NCBI GenBank assembly: GCA_963691775.1
Contig: OY829369.1
Coordinates: 2,728,001 to 2,792,000 of the forward strand
DNA from: JAZBPO01 sp963691775
Lineage (GTDB): Bacteria > Pseudomonadota > Gammaproteobacteria > Pseudomonadales > Azotimanducaceae
Direction of reading: 5' to 3'
Length of the DNA stretch: 64,000 nt
Shown here: piece by piece, positions 27,356-36,457 of the stretch
How the letters are laid out: each line of letters begins with the position of its first letter
How positions within the stretch are numbered: position 1 is the first letter of the stretch
Translations under genes and position numbers: made by a program
Notes under the pieces: generated by a model
The model's database searches: none
What the model saw: the letters and a program-made list of their open reading frames with translations, nothing else
What the model was told of the DNA's origin: nothing

Positions 27356-27598
27356 ATGTCAAAAGGGCATTCGCTACAAGACCCTTTTTTGAACACGCTC
27401 CGGAAGGAGCGCATTCCTGTCGCCATATATCTCGTCAACGGAATCAAGCTGCAGGGCCAGATAGAGTCCTTCGATCAGTTCGTCATCCTGCTCAAGAACT
27501 CCGTCAATCAGATGGTTTACAAGCACGCGATCTCAACCGTGGTTCCGTCCAAGAACGTCCGCCTGCCGATGAAGGACGCGGCGGACGCAGAAGACTGA
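27356..27598 (+). CDS. hfq: RNA chaperone Hfq
   Basis: An 80-residue Sm-like protein. Sm1 is in QDPFLNTLRKERIPVAIYLV and Sm2 is YKHAISTVVPS, with the proximal-face YKH motif and distal-face residues intact. It forms a hexamer that pairs small RNAs with mRNAs. The C-terminal tail is very short (about 12 residues, acidic DAADAED) compared with E. coli. AAGGAG lies seven bases before the ATG. hflX starts 25 bases after the stop. Confidence 0.97.
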   Translation: MSKGHSLQDPFLNTLRKERIPVAIYLVNGIKLQGQIESFDQFVILLKNSVNQMVYKHAISTVVPSKNVRLPMKDAADAED

Positions 27599-27623
27599 GA
27601 GCGCGCATGCGAGGAGCCTGTTA

Positions 27624-29054
27624 ATGCTCTTCGATCGTCCAGAGGCCGACGACAACGCGGTCCTCGTGCACGTGGCGTTGGGCCGTGGCCCCGCGGCAGT
27701 GGATGCGCAGGGGCGTCCTCGTACGGATCATCTCGACGAGTTTGCGGAACTCGCGCGCGCTGCAGGTGCGCGCATCGTCGGCACGCTCGAGACGCGCCGC
27801 GAACAGCCCGCCCCGCGCTATTTTGTGGGCACAGGCAAGGCTGACGAGCTCAAAGCTCTGGTCTCCGAGCGCGAGGCGCGCCTGGTCATCTTCGATCATG
27901 ATCTTTCGCCTGCGCAGGAGCGCAATCTCGAGGCGCATCTCGAGGCGAGGGTGCTGTCGCGTACGGGCCTGATTCTGGACATCTTCGCGCAGCGTGCCCG
28001 CACGCACGAGGGCAAGCTGCAGGTCGAACTCGCGCAGCTCGAACACATGGCTGCCCGTCTCGTTCGCGGCTGGAGTCACCTCGACCGGGAAAAGGGCGGC
28101 ATCGGCCTGCGCGGAGCAGGCGAAAAACAGCTCGAACTGGATCAACGCCTGCTGCAGGGCCGAATCTCCCAGATTCGCAAGCGCCTCGATACGGTGCGGC
28201 GAACACGCGCCCAGTCCCGGCGCGCGCGGCAACGTGCGGAGCTGCCGCTGATTGCTGTGGTCGGCTACACGAACGCTGGCAAGTCCACTCTTTTCAACGC
28301 CGTCGCCGAGTCGGGTGTGTTTGCGGCCGACCAGGTTTTCGCCACGCTCGACCCGACGCTTAGGCGCATAGATGTGCCCGGCCTCGGACCGGCGGTACTC
28401 GCGGATACGGTGGGCTTCGTGCGACGTCTTCCGCACAAGCTCGTTGAAGCCTTCAAGGCGACGCTGGAAGAGGTCGTGGAGGCCGACCTGCTGCTGCATG
28501 TGCTTGATGCGTCTGATCCCGCGATGGACGACAAGCGCGCAGCCGTGCGCACGGTGCTCGAGGAGATCGACGCGCTCACGGTGCCGACGATCGAACTGCT
28601 GAACAAGATCGATGCGACCGACGATCCGACCCCGACGCTGCTGGCGCCTGGCAAGGGCAGCGAGGGCCCATTGCAGGTGCGTCTATCTGCTCGCGATGGA
28701 CACGGTTTCAATCTACTGGAGCAGGCGATCGCCGAGGTTCTCGGCGCGTCGCTTCGCGCTCAGGTTCGCCTTGGTCCGGAGCAGGGCCGGATGCGAGCAC
28801 GGTGCTATGAACAAGGATGGGTGGAGGCTGAGCGCACCGCTTCGGATGGCGGCGCAGTGCTTGATCTGTATCTGCCTCGCGACGCCGCCGAGCGTCTTAC
28901 GGGGGAAGGGCTTGTGCTGGTTTTGTCCGAAACATCCGAGCGCGCTGCGAACCCTTCTCCCGGTTTCGAGGCTGCTGCAGAGGGTCTCGACGTTCAGCCT
29001 ATGCCCGAGGAAGACTATGGGCATTCTGTTGCGGCTCATAAGGGCCGCACCTAG
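27624..29054 (+). CDS. hflX: Ribosome-splitting GTPase HflX
   Basis: A 476-residue protein. The N-terminal HflX domain has YFVGTGKADEL and HERNLE-like text. A linker coiled coil (about 150-195) contains the family mark GRGGIGLRGAGE-type (here KGGIGLRGAGEKQLE). The G domain has G1 GYTNAGKST, G3 DTVGF and G4 NKID, and the protein ends in a C-terminal domain of about 110 residues. HflX rescues stalled ribosomes under stress. GAGGAG lies upstream of the ATG. The spacing and order hfq-hflX-hflK-hflC are conserved. Confidence 0.95.
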   Translation: MLFDRPEADDNAVLVHVALGRGPAAVDAQGRPRTDHLDEFAELARAAGARIVGTLETRREQPAPRYFVGTGKADELKALVSEREARLVIFDHDLSPAQERNLEAHLEARVLSRTGLILDIFAQRARTHEGKLQVELAQLEHMAARLVRGWSHLDREKGGIGLRGAGEKQLELDQRLLQGRISQIRKRLDTVRRTRAQSRRARQRAELPLIAVVGYTNAGKSTLFNAVAESGVFAADQVFATLDPTLRRIDVPGLGPAVLADTVGFVRRLPHKLVEAFKATLEEVVEADLLLHVLDASDPAMDDKRAAVRTVLEEIDALTVPTIELLNKIDATDDPTPTLLAPGKGSEGPLQVRLSARDGHGFNLLEQAIAEVLGASLRAQVRLGPEQGRMRARCYEQGWVEAERTASDGGAVLDLYLPRDAAERLTGEGLVLVLSETSERAANPSPGFEAAAEGLDVQPMPEEDYGHSVAAHKGRT

Positions 29055-29076
29055 AATGCTGCGGCGCATAAGCATT
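29055..29076 (+). terminator. Short hairpin after hflX
   Basis: AATGCT and AGCATT arms (6 bp) separated by ten bases, directly after the hflX stop and followed by a pyrimidine-rich CCCTCCTTCT. It could attenuate transcription between hflX and hflK. The stem is short and AT-rich, so the call is weak. Confidence 0.3.
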
Positions 29077-29155
29077 CCCTCCTTCTGATCAATCAGGCGG
29101 GCGTTCCGTTTAGAAGCGGGTCGCGCGTCATTCTTCCCCTCGCACGGAGAAGCAC

Positions 29156-30328
29156 ATGGCTTGGAACGAGCCGGGCGGCGGACGTAACAACGACCCCTGG
29201 GGTGACCGAAAGGACGACCCCTGGGGCCGCGGTGGCAACGACAAGGGCCCGCCCGATATGGACGAGGCGTTCCGCAGCATGCAGGAACAGCTCGCCCGCA
29301 TATTCGGTGGCAAGAGCGGCTCTGGCGGCGGCGCCTCAGGCGCTGGCGGGCCCTCGGCGCAATTGGTCGCGGTTCTCGCCGGCCTGGCGGTGGTCGCGTA
29401 TTTCGTCTCAGGCTTCTACACCCTCGATGAGCAGGAACGGGGCGTCATCTTCCGCTTCGGTGCCGTCGAGCAGCAGATCAAGCAGCCGGGTCTGCGCTGG
29501 GCACCGCCGGTGATTGACGAGGTTCAACCTGTCAACGTCACTCGCGTCCGCTCGGCCGAGCACCAGGCGTTGATGCTCACGGAGGACCAGAACATCGTCG
29601 ACGTGAGCCTGACGGTCCAGTACCTGATCACCGACCCGGTTGCGTTCGTGGTCAACGTCCGGAGTCCCGAGGACAGCCTGAAGCAGGCGCTCGAATCCGC
29701 ACTGCGCCATGTTGTTGGTGCATCGACGATGGACGACGTCATCGGCGAGGGTCGTGCGGCCATGGCCGAGGACGTGAAGGCAAGATTGCAGCAGTACCTC
29801 ACCGCCTACGGAACGGGAATTACCGTTTCGACGGTCAACCTGGATCGTGGCGCTCCGCCGCGGGAAGTCCAGGCCGCTTTCGATGACGTGCAGAAGGCGC
29901 GCGAGGACGAAGAGCGCTATGTCAATGAAGCGCGCGCCTATGCGGAAACCGTGATTCCGGAAGCACGCGGTGATGCGCGCCGCATTCTTGAGCAGGCCAA
30001 TGCGTACCGGGATCAGGTTGTCGCGCGCGCAACGGGTGAGGCGGATCGCTTCACCAAGCTGCTCACCGAGTACAAGCGCGCTACGCGGGTCACGCGCGAT
30101 CGACTTTATCTCGACGCGGTAGAGGAAGTGCTTACCAACACTTCCAAGGTGCTCATGGACGTCGAATCGGGCAATCAGATGATCTATCTGCCGCTCGACA
30201 AGATCGCCGGCAGCGCGGGCGGTCCGCAGCGTAACGTCGTTTCGGCGGAGGGCATCCGCGACATAGCGGACGCGGTCATCCGTGAGATCGATACGCGACC
30301 GACCAACAGCACGAGGAGGCCTCGCTGA
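29156..30328 (+). CDS. hflK: FtsH-protease regulator HflK
   Basis: A 390-residue SPFH/stomatin-family membrane protein. The N-terminus is Gly/Pro/Asp-rich with two DPWG repeats and the PPDMDE stretch typical of HflK. One transmembrane helix lies at about residues 65-82, followed by the periplasmic SPFH domain starting YTLDEQERGVIFRFG and a coiled coil with RARAYAETVIPEARG-like text. With HflC it forms the cage around FtsH. Its stop and the hflC start share one base (TGATG), so the two are coupled. Confidence 0.96.
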   Translation: MAWNEPGGGRNNDPWGDRKDDPWGRGGNDKGPPDMDEAFRSMQEQLARIFGGKSGSGGGASGAGGPSAQLVAVLAGLAVVAYFVSGFYTLDEQERGVIFRFGAVEQQIKQPGLRWAPPVIDEVQPVNVTRVRSAEHQALMLTEDQNIVDVSLTVQYLITDPVAFVVNVRSPEDSLKQALESALRHVVGASTMDDVIGEGRAAMAEDVKARLQQYLTAYGTGITVSTVNLDRGAPPREVQAAFDDVQKAREDEERYVNEARAYAETVIPEARGDARRILEQANAYRDQVVARATGEADRFTKLLTEYKRATRVTRDRLYLDAVEEVLTNTSKVLMDVESGNQMIYLPLDKIAGSAGGPQRNVVSAEGIRDIADAVIREIDTRPTNSTRRPR

Positions 30329-31206
30329 TGTCCACGCGCAATCTCGTCCTCACGGTTCTTGGGCTGCTTGCCATCATGCTTGGGTCCGACGCGTTCTACA
30401 CCGTCAAGGAAACACAGCGCGCCGTGCTTCTGCGCTTCGGTGCCCTTGCGCAGGCCGATATTTCTCCTGGTCTGCACTTCAAGCTGCCGCTAGCGGATGA
30501 CGTGAAAATCTTCGATGGGCGCATGCTGACCCTGGACTCTCCCGAAGAACGGTTCTTCACCAAGGAAAAGAAGCCGCTGATCGTCGACGCCTACGTGAAA
30601 TGGCAGATCCGCGAAGTCGACCGTTACTACACGTCCACGTCCGGCGACGAGTTCAACGCCCAGACGCGTCTCGAGGAGCGCGTGAAGACGGGCCTTCGCG
30701 CGAAGATCTCGACGCGAGAGATGCAGGAGGTCGTGTCCGGCGAGCGTGAAGAGCTCATGGAGGAACTGACCGCAGAGCTTGATGAAGAGATGCTCGCGGA
30801 GTTCGGTGTCCACGTTCGCGATGTGCGGGTGAAGCGCATCGAGCTGCCGGAAGAGGTCAGCTCCTCCGTGTTCCAGCGCATGAACGCGGAGCGTGACGTT
30901 CTCGCTCGCGAATTGCGCGCGGGCGGTCGCGAGCAAGCGCTGGGTATCCGCGCCGACGCGGATCGGCAGGTTGTGGTGATTCAGGCCGAGGCCGAGCGCG
31001 AGTCCGAGCAGGTTCGGGGCGATGGCGACGCGGAGTCGGCTGCAATCTACGCCAGCGCGTACGATGCCGACCCCGAGTTCTACGAGTTCACGCGCAGCCT
31101 CACGGCCTATCGTCGCGCTTTCTCCAACAAGGACGATGTGCTCGTGATCGATCCGAGTAGCGACTTCTTCCGCTACCTCGGCGATCGCAGCGGCAGCGAC
31201 GATTGA
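30328..31206 (+). CDS. hflC: FtsH-protease regulator HflC
   Basis: A 292-residue SPFH protein with an N-terminal anchor (about residues 5-23) and the conserved FYTVKETQRAVLLRFG opening, EKKPLIVDAYVKWQI, and the C-terminal SLTAYRRAF segment with an FRYL tail. It is the partner of HflK. It is followed after 18 bases by a DUF2065 gene. Confidence 0.96.
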   Translation: MSTRNLVLTVLGLLAIMLGSDAFYTVKETQRAVLLRFGALAQADISPGLHFKLPLADDVKIFDGRMLTLDSPEERFFTKEKKPLIVDAYVKWQIREVDRYYTSTSGDEFNAQTRLEERVKTGLRAKISTREMQEVVSGEREELMEELTAELDEEMLAEFGVHVRDVRVKRIELPEEVSSSVFQRMNAERDVLARELRAGGREQALGIRADADRQVVVIQAEAERESEQVRGDGDAESAAIYASAYDADPEFYEFTRSLTAYRRAFSNKDDVLVIDPSSDFFRYLGDRSGSDD

Positions 31207-31224
31207 TCCGGAGGACGCGGGCGG

Positions 31225-31410
31225 GTGTGGCAGGATCTCGGTTCGGCGCTGTGCCTGGTGCTGGTCATCGAGGGCGTTCTGCCGTTCCTTGCACCCAGAG
31301 CGTGGCGCGGGTTCGTACAGCAGCTTTCCGAGACGGATGACCGTGCGATCCGTGCTACGGGGCTCATCATGATGCTGCTGGGCGCGGGCTTCCTGTCGCT
31401 CGTACGCTGA
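31225..31410 (+). CDS. DUF2065 small inner-membrane protein (YjeT-like)
   Basis: A 61-residue protein made of two hydrophobic helices (about 6-24 and 42-60) with PFLAPRAWR between them and a conserved SLVR end. This is the DUF2065/YjeT pattern. E. coli yjeT lies in the same place between hflC and purA. Start is GTG with GGAGG upstream. Function is not established. Confidence 0.85.
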   Translation: MWQDLGSALCLVLVIEGVLPFLAPRAWRGFVQQLSETDDRAIRATGLIMMLLGAGFLSLVR

Positions 31411-31429
31411 GGCGCTTCGGGGATTCACA

Positions 31430-32641
31430 GTGGGTAGTCGAGATCTGCATGGCGGTGGGCGCTGGCGCCTGCCTGACGGCGTGGAGGAGGTGCTGCCCCC
31501 GCGCGCGCGGCGTATAGAGGCGCTGCGCAGGCGGCTGCTCGAGGAGTTCGATTGCTGGGGTTTCGAACTGATCGACCCGCCGTTGATCGAATTTCTCGAT
31601 TCGCTGCTCGTCGCAGCTGGTGAGGACCTTGATCTGCAGACCTTCAAGGTCACGGATCAATTGTCGGGGCGGATGATGGGTGTGCGGGCGGACATCACCT
31701 CGCAGGCCGCACGAATCGATGCGCACACTTTGCGCGAGGACGGGCCCACGCGGCTGTGCTACGCAGGCCACGTGCTGCGTACCCGCCCCGAGGGACTGCT
31801 CGGTTCGCGCACGCCTCTGCGCATTGGTGCGGAAATGTTTGGTGTTCCGGGGCCAGAGGGTGATGCGGAGATTGTCGCGCTTATGGTGCGCACGCTGCAG
31901 GTCGCCGGGGTCTCTGAGGCCGACGACAGCGTTCAGGTCGAGCTCGGACACGTCGCAATCTATCGTCATCTCGCGGTGGCTGCGGGCCTTGATGCCGGTG
32001 CGGAGGCGCGGATGTTCGACGCCGTGCAGCGCAAGGCCGTTGCGGATATCGATCTGCTGCTCGAGGAGGTTGCGTGCCCTGAAGGTCCGGCCGCGATGCT
32101 GCGCGCACTGCCGACGCTGATCGGTGACGTCGGCGTGCTGGGTCGCGCGCGCGAAGTCCTCGCGGGTGCCCCCGCTGAGGTGGGGGCCGCCATTGCCGAG
32201 CTGGAGGCTGTTGCGCGTCTCGCTGAATGTCGCGCCAGCGGCATCGAGCTCTGTTTCGATCTCTCGGAACTGCGTGGCTACAACTATCACCGCGGGGTGC
32301 TGTTCTCGGCCTATGCCGCCGATCATGCGCGAACGGTTGCGGGTGGTGGGCGCTACGACGGCGTCGGTAAAGCTTTTGGCCGCGCGCGGCCCGCGACCGG
32401 ATTCGACGCCGACCTCAAGGTGCTTGCCGGTCTCGGCCGCGTTGAAGAAGAAATACCGCGCACTGTGCTTGCACCAGAGGCGGGCGCGCTTGATGCGAGC
32501 CGGCAGCGGGCTCTATGGGACGCGGTGGATACGCTACGAGCCAAGGGTGCCCGCGTTGTGTCAGCGCCCTCCTCGCTGGCGGTACAGGAAACGCTCAAAT
32601 GGCGGGATGGTGCGTGGGTTGCCGTCCCAGTTGAATCGTGA
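31430..32641 (+). CDS. hisZ: ATP phosphoribosyltransferase regulatory subunit HisZ
   Basis: A 403-residue paralogue of histidyl-tRNA synthetase. It opens with WRLPDGVEEVLPP and has the class II fold segments (GRMMGVRADITSQAARI, GPTRLCYAGHVLR) and the late GYNYHRGVLFSAY and GGGRYDGVGKAFG loops. It lacks a tRNA-binding C-terminal domain. HisZ activates the short form of HisG in histidine synthesis, so a short hisG is expected elsewhere in this genome. Start is GTG. It lies between DUF2065 and purA, as in pseudomonads. Confidence 0.94.
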   Translation: MGSRDLHGGGRWRLPDGVEEVLPPRARRIEALRRRLLEEFDCWGFELIDPPLIEFLDSLLVAAGEDLDLQTFKVTDQLSGRMMGVRADITSQAARIDAHTLREDGPTRLCYAGHVLRTRPEGLLGSRTPLRIGAEMFGVPGPEGDAEIVALMVRTLQVAGVSEADDSVQVELGHVAIYRHLAVAAGLDAGAEARMFDAVQRKAVADIDLLLEEVACPEGPAAMLRALPTLIGDVGVLGRAREVLAGAPAEVGAAIAELEAVARLAECRASGIELCFDLSELRGYNYHRGVLFSAYAADHARTVAGGGRYDGVGKAFGRARPATGFDADLKVLAGLGRVEEEIPRTVLAPEAGALDASRQRALWDAVDTLRAKGARVVSAPSSLAVQETLKWRDGAWVAVPVES

Positions 32642-32696
32642 GGGGTCGCCGCGGGCGGCATCGACGGGCGCCGCGCGCGCGAACGAGGCAGGGTGA

Positions 32697-34004
32697 ATGG
32701 GCAGGAACGTCGTCGTAATCGGTACCCAGTGGGGTGACGAGGGCAAGGGCAAGGTCGTTGACCTGCTCACGGAGAACGTCGGTGCCGTGGTCCGCTTCCA
32801 GGGCGGACACAACGCTGGTCATACACTGGTGATCGATGGTGCGACGACGGTGTTGCATCTGATCCCGTCCGGCATCCTTCATGACGGCGTGATGTGCGTG
32901 ATCGGCAACGGGGTGGTGCTGGCGCCTGACGCGCTACTTGCCGAGCTGCGTGAGCTGGAGGAGCGGGGCGTGCCTGCGCGTGAGCGCCTGAGGGTGTCGC
33001 CGGCGTGCCCGCTGATTCTGCCGTACCACGTGGCGCTTGATCAGGCGCGCGAAGCGCGGCGAGGGAATCAGAAGATCGGCACGACAGGTCGCGGCATCGG
33101 GCCAGCTTACGAAGACAAGGTCGCGCGCCGGGGGCTGCGCATTGGCGACCTCTTCGATGCAGAGCGGTTTGCATTCCGTCTCGAGGAGGTCATGGACTAT
33201 CACAACTTCGTGCTCTCGAAATACTACGAGGCGTCTCCGGTCGACTTCAAAGAAGTGCTCGAGGACACGCTCGCCGCTGGGGAGGAAATCAAGCCACTCG
33301 TCACGGATGTAGTCGATCTGCTTCACGGATATCGCAACGCGGGCAGCGACGTTCTTTTCGAGGGCGCGCAAGGCGCTCTGCTCGACATCGATCTCGGCAC
33401 CTACCCCTTTGTAACCAGCTCGAACACGACTGCGGGCGGAACGGCCGTTGGATCAGGCTTCGGTCCCCTCTACCTCGATCACATTCTTGGAATCACCAAG
33501 GCCTACGCGACGCGGGTGGGTTCCGGGCCGTTCCCGACCGAGCTCTTCGACGATACGGGTCGCCATCTCGCGGAGAAGGGCCACGAGTTCGGCGCGACGA
33601 CCGGAAGACCGCGCCGGTGTGGTTGGTTCGACGCCGCTGCCCTGCGGCAGGCGATCCGGATCAACAGCATATCCGGCCTGTGCCTGACCAAGCTCGATGT
33701 CCTCGATGGTCTCGAGACGATTCGCATCTGCACGGGCTATCTGGACGCGGAGGGCCGCGAATGTGGCGCACCGCTCGCCTCGGACGACTACGAGCGAATC
33801 CAGCCCGTTTATGAGGAATTACCGGGTTGGTCGGAGTCCACAGCGGGCATCCGGGCGGTGGAGGCGCTGCCCGAGAATGCTCGGCGTTACATCGCGCGCA
33901 TCGAGGAAACCACGGGTGCGCCGATCGATATCATCTCGACGGGCCCCGATCGGGCGGAGACGATCATCAGGCGGGACCCGTTCGTGGATGTCCCGGCTCA
34001 GTAG
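32697..34004 (+). CDS. purA: Adenylosuccinate synthase
   Basis: A 435-residue GTP-dependent enzyme converting IMP and aspartate to adenylosuccinate. It begins with GTQWGDEGKGKVVD (P-loop-like, with the catalytic Asp and Lys) and has GGHNAGHT, the QKIGTTGRGIGPAYEDK IMP loop, DVLFEGAQGALLDID and the Arg-rich TTGRPRRCGW. It ends seven bases inside the convergent pilin gene. Confidence 0.97.
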   Translation: MGRNVVVIGTQWGDEGKGKVVDLLTENVGAVVRFQGGHNAGHTLVIDGATTVLHLIPSGILHDGVMCVIGNGVVLAPDALLAELRELEERGVPARERLRVSPACPLILPYHVALDQAREARRGNQKIGTTGRGIGPAYEDKVARRGLRIGDLFDAERFAFRLEEVMDYHNFVLSKYYEASPVDFKEVLEDTLAAGEEIKPLVTDVVDLLHGYRNAGSDVLFEGAQGALLDIDLGTYPFVTSSNTTAGGTAVGSGFGPLYLDHILGITKAYATRVGSGPFPTELFDDTGRHLAEKGHEFGATTGRPRRCGWFDAAALRQAIRINSISGLCLTKLDVLDGLETIRICTGYLDAEGRECGAPLASDDYERIQPVYEELPGWSESTAGIRAVEALPENARRYIARIEETTGAPIDIISTGPDRAETIIRRDPFVDVPAQ

Positions 34005-34471
34005 TCGGCCAGCGCTATCGTCGTAGCGGCGCTGCTGAGCGACGCGTACGCCGGGCGGCTGACCGTGACGGTCGCGTCATTTGCGATGACGCCTCCTGCA
34101 GACAGCACGCCGACTGCGCCGGTGCCGTCGATCGCCGGACCGACAGCGTAGGCACCCCCGCCCCCCGGCGCGGGAGCGCTGTTCGGGTTCATTTCTGCGA
34201 TCCAGGCGCTGGAATCGGCAGGTAGATCTGCTGTGCGGCCCGTTGCCTGGCTGGTCCGAACCATGCGGTAACGCCGACGGACGTGGCGCACCGCTTGCTC
34301 ATATCGCTCGATGACCCGAGCAGTTTGCGCCGTTTCGATATACGACTGGTATGCGGGTAGGGCGACCGCCACGAGAATGCCCAGGATCGCGACCACGATC
34401 ATCAGTTCGATCAGGGTGAATCCGCCCTGCATGAATACGGGTGTGCGCACACGCGTCGCGCCTCGGATCAT
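33998..34471 (-). CDS. Type IV pilin-like protein without cysteines
   Basis: The prepilin signature is clear: QGG then FTLIELMIVVAILGILVAV, with Glu at +5 of the mature protein and a hydrophobic N-terminal helix. Mature length is about 140 residues. The C-terminal half is rich in Gly, Ala and Thr (PGGGGAYAVGPAIDG) and contains no cysteine, so the disulfide-bounded D-region of PilA-type major pilins is missing. The start is uncertain: ATG at 34471 (GGAGG abuts it), GTG at 34450 or ATG at 34432 give leaders of 17, 10 or 4 residues. TTGACA about 60 bases upstream has no good -10. It is isolated from other pil genes and may be a minor pilin or pseudopilin. Confidence 0.82.
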   Translation of the reverse strand: MIRGATRVRTPVFMQGGFTLIELMIVVAILGILVAVALPAYQSYIETAQTARVIERYEQAVRHVRRRYRMVRTSQATGRTADLPADSSAWIAEMNPNSAPAPGGGGAYAVGPAIDGTGAVGVLSAGGVIANDATVTVSRPAYASLSSAATTIALADY

Positions 34472-34577
34472 CCTCCGGCCCCTCCTTGCTGGCGTCGCGC
34501 TTGGTTGACGCACGCCCGCATGGTCTCCCGGGCTCCGTAAATGTCAAGTAAACCTCTCTTACATCGCGCCTCGTTCT

Positions 34578-34594
34578 GATCGCGGACGGCGATC
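34578..34594. terminator. Hairpin after pyruvate kinase stop
   Basis: Perfect 6-bp stem GATCGC/GCGATC with a 5-base loop, beginning six bases past the pyk stop. No T-tract follows on the minus strand, so it may only stabilise the 3' end. Confidence 0.3.
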
Positions 34595-34599
34595 GGAAT

Positions 34600-36090
34600 C
34601 TAGTCGGTCGGATATGCGCCAAGCGTTTCCAGCCGTAGTGTGTTCGTGGTGCGTCTGGCGCCAAAGGGCAGGCCCGCCGTCAGGATCACCTGGTCGCCCG
34701 CCTGGGCGATTCCGAGCTTCCGAAGGTGCACGTCTATGGCTTGGACCGCGGCTTCTGCGTCGCTGCCGAATTCCTCGATGGGGAGTGCGCTTACGCCCCA
34801 GATCAGGGCAAGGCGCCGGCGAGTGACTTCGTTGTGTGTAAGCGCGATGATCGGCGTGAGAGGGCGAAACCGGGCAACGGTCTGTGCAGTCGTACCGCTG
34901 CCGGTCAGGCATACGATGGCGGCGGCACGCGACATCTCTGCGGTATGGCACGCGGAATAGCCGATCGCGTGGTGAGGTGAATAGGTTCGGTTGCGATCCC
35001 TGCGAAGAAGATCCCAGCGTGGCTCAAGATCGCGCTCGGTGAGTTCTACGATGCGCGCCATCATCTCCACTGCGGCGACGGGGTGCGCTCCGCTCGCGGT
35101 CTCCGCGGAAAGCATGACCGCGTCGGTTGCATCAAGGACGGCGTTGGCGACGTCGGATGCCTCGGCGCGTGTCGGACGCGGCGAGCTGATCATCGATTCC
35201 AGCATCTGCGTTGCCGTGATCACGGGTAGCCCGCGCTGCACCGCGGCGCGGATCAGGCGTTTCTGGATGCGGGGCACCTCCTCCGGTGGCATTTCCACGC
35301 CGAGATCACCACGGGCGATCATGATGCCGTCAGCGATGTCGAGGATGGCGTCAATGCCCTCTACAGCCTGGGGCCTTTCGATCTTCGCGATCACCGGAGT
35401 GTCGTATCCCGCCTCGCGAACTCTGTCCTTGACCTCCGCGACATCGGCGGCGCGCTGGACGAAAGATAGCGCGATGAAGTCAACGCCTTGATCGAGGCCG
35501 AACGCCAGGTCTGCCGCGTCCTTCGCTGTCAGCGCCGGGACGGTGAGCGCGGCTCCGGGCAGATTCACGCCCTTGCGAATCTTGAGCCGGCCGCCGTCCA
35601 CGATTTCGCAGCGAACGCGCGCATCGATCACTTCGATCGCCCGCATCTTGAGCATGCCGTCGTCGAGCAGCACGTCCATGTCCGGAAGCAAGTCTTCATG
35701 AAAGGCGGGATAGGACACGGTGAGCAACGGTACGTCGTCGACCGCAGAAGCGCCCGACCCGCGGCCCGTCAGGTCCACGAGCGCCCCTCGGACGAGTTGC
35801 AGCCCGCGGTCGGCGAATTCCGGTGTCGAGCTCCGCTCAATGCGTATCTTCGGTCCCTGCAGGTCCTGAAGAAGCGCGAGTGGACGGTCGAGTTCGGCCG
35901 AAACTTCGCGCAGGAGAGCAATACGGGCCGCGTGCTCCGCATGCGCTCCGTGCGAAAAGTTCAGGCGCGCAACATCCATTCCGGCCCGAAGCATTGCGCG
36001 AATCGTGTCGGCATCGTCGCTCGCCGGGCCGATGGTGCATACGATCCGGGTGCGTCTCGGATTCGCCTTGATCCGCATATGCGCGTCCAT
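34600..36090 (-). CDS. pyk: Pyruvate kinase
   Basis: A 496-residue glycolytic kinase. RTRIVCTIGPAS and MDVARLNFSHG open the barrel, with LLQDLQGPKIRI and the active-site stretch VIAKIERPQAVEGID (catalytic Lys). MIARGDLGVEMP carries the Mg-binding residues, and the switch ITATQMLESMI follows. The C-terminal allosteric domain ends in the TNTLRLETLG strand. ATG at 36090 was chosen; ATG at 36078 is possible, and the frame is open 22 codons further upstream without a ribosome site. It stands alone, between the pilin and the Trm112-like gene. Confidence 0.95.
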   Translation of the reverse strand: MDAHMRIKANPRRTRIVCTIGPASDDADTIRAMLRAGMDVARLNFSHGAHAEHAARIALLREVSAELDRPLALLQDLQGPKIRIERSSTPEFADRGLQLVRGALVDLTGRGSGASAVDDVPLLTVSYPAFHEDLLPDMDVLLDDGMLKMRAIEVIDARVRCEIVDGGRLKIRKGVNLPGAALTVPALTAKDAADLAFGLDQGVDFIALSFVQRAADVAEVKDRVREAGYDTPVIAKIERPQAVEGIDAILDIADGIMIARGDLGVEMPPEEVPRIQKRLIRAAVQRGLPVITATQMLESMISSPRPTRAEASDVANAVLDATDAVMLSAETASGAHPVAAVEMMARIVELTERDLEPRWDLLRRDRNRTYSPHHAIGYSACHTAEMSRAAAIVCLTGSGTTAQTVARFRPLTPIIALTHNEVTRRRLALIWGVSALPIEEFGSDAEAAVQAIDVHLRKLGIAQAGDQVILTAGLPFGARRTTNTLRLETLGAYPTD

Positions 36091-36197
36091 CAGCGAGGGC
36101 CACGTCGCCGGCGCGGCGGGCAGCTGCGATAGGGTTGTAGTGTACGCGCCAACCACTCAGGCTACGCCACCCTCGAGCCTTAAGCCGGAGCGTCACC

Positions 36198-36395
36198 GTG
36201 ATTGATCGGGAACTGCTGTCCATCTTGGTTTGCCCAGTGAGCAAGACGGGTCTTGTCTTGTCTGCTGATGGTGACGAGCTCTTATGTGCAGCGAGCGGGC
36301 TGGCGTATCCGGTCCGCGATGGTATTCCGGTCCTTCTCAGTCAGGAGGCACGTGAGCTAGCGCCCGATGAATTGACAGGTCTATCCGAAACCTGA
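36198..36395 (+). CDS. Trm112-family small protein (YcaR-like)
   Basis: A 65-residue protein matching the Trm112/DUF343 pattern: LLSILVCPVSKTGL at the start, a turn with ELLCAASGLAYP, then the invariant VRDGIPVLL near the end. Only two of the possible zinc cysteines are present (CPVS instead of CPVC; one Cys in the second knuckle), so it probably does not bind zinc tightly. GGAG lies seven bases before the GTG start. Relatives often follow lpxK; here it is alone, divergent from pyk. Its role is unknown. Confidence 0.8.
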   Translation: MIDRELLSILVCPVSKTGLVLSADGDELLCAASGLAYPVRDGIPVLLSQEARELAPDELTGLSET

Positions 36396-36427
36396 CCAGG
36401 TTCTGTCCAGGGGTTGTTCAGGAATGG

Positions 36428-36457
36428 TTGCTATTTCGAAAACCTGATCCCTATACT
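36428..36457 (+). promoter_or_regulatory. Candidate sigma-70 promoter of folE2
   Basis: TTGCTA, an 18-base spacer and TATACT, about 95 bases before the folE2 start. A TTCG-loop hairpin with a 6-bp stem (GCCGAA/TTCGGC, 36494-36509) lies in the resulting leader. No palindrome resembling a Zur box was found. Confidence 0.55.

Noticed and set aside
29156..29300. DPWG repeats in hflK as a novel repeat
   Set aside because: Gly/Pro/Trp-rich N-termini are normal for HflK.
30490..31653. 387-residue minus-strand frame
   Set aside because: Antisense to hflC, the DUF2065 gene and the start of hisZ; no domain.
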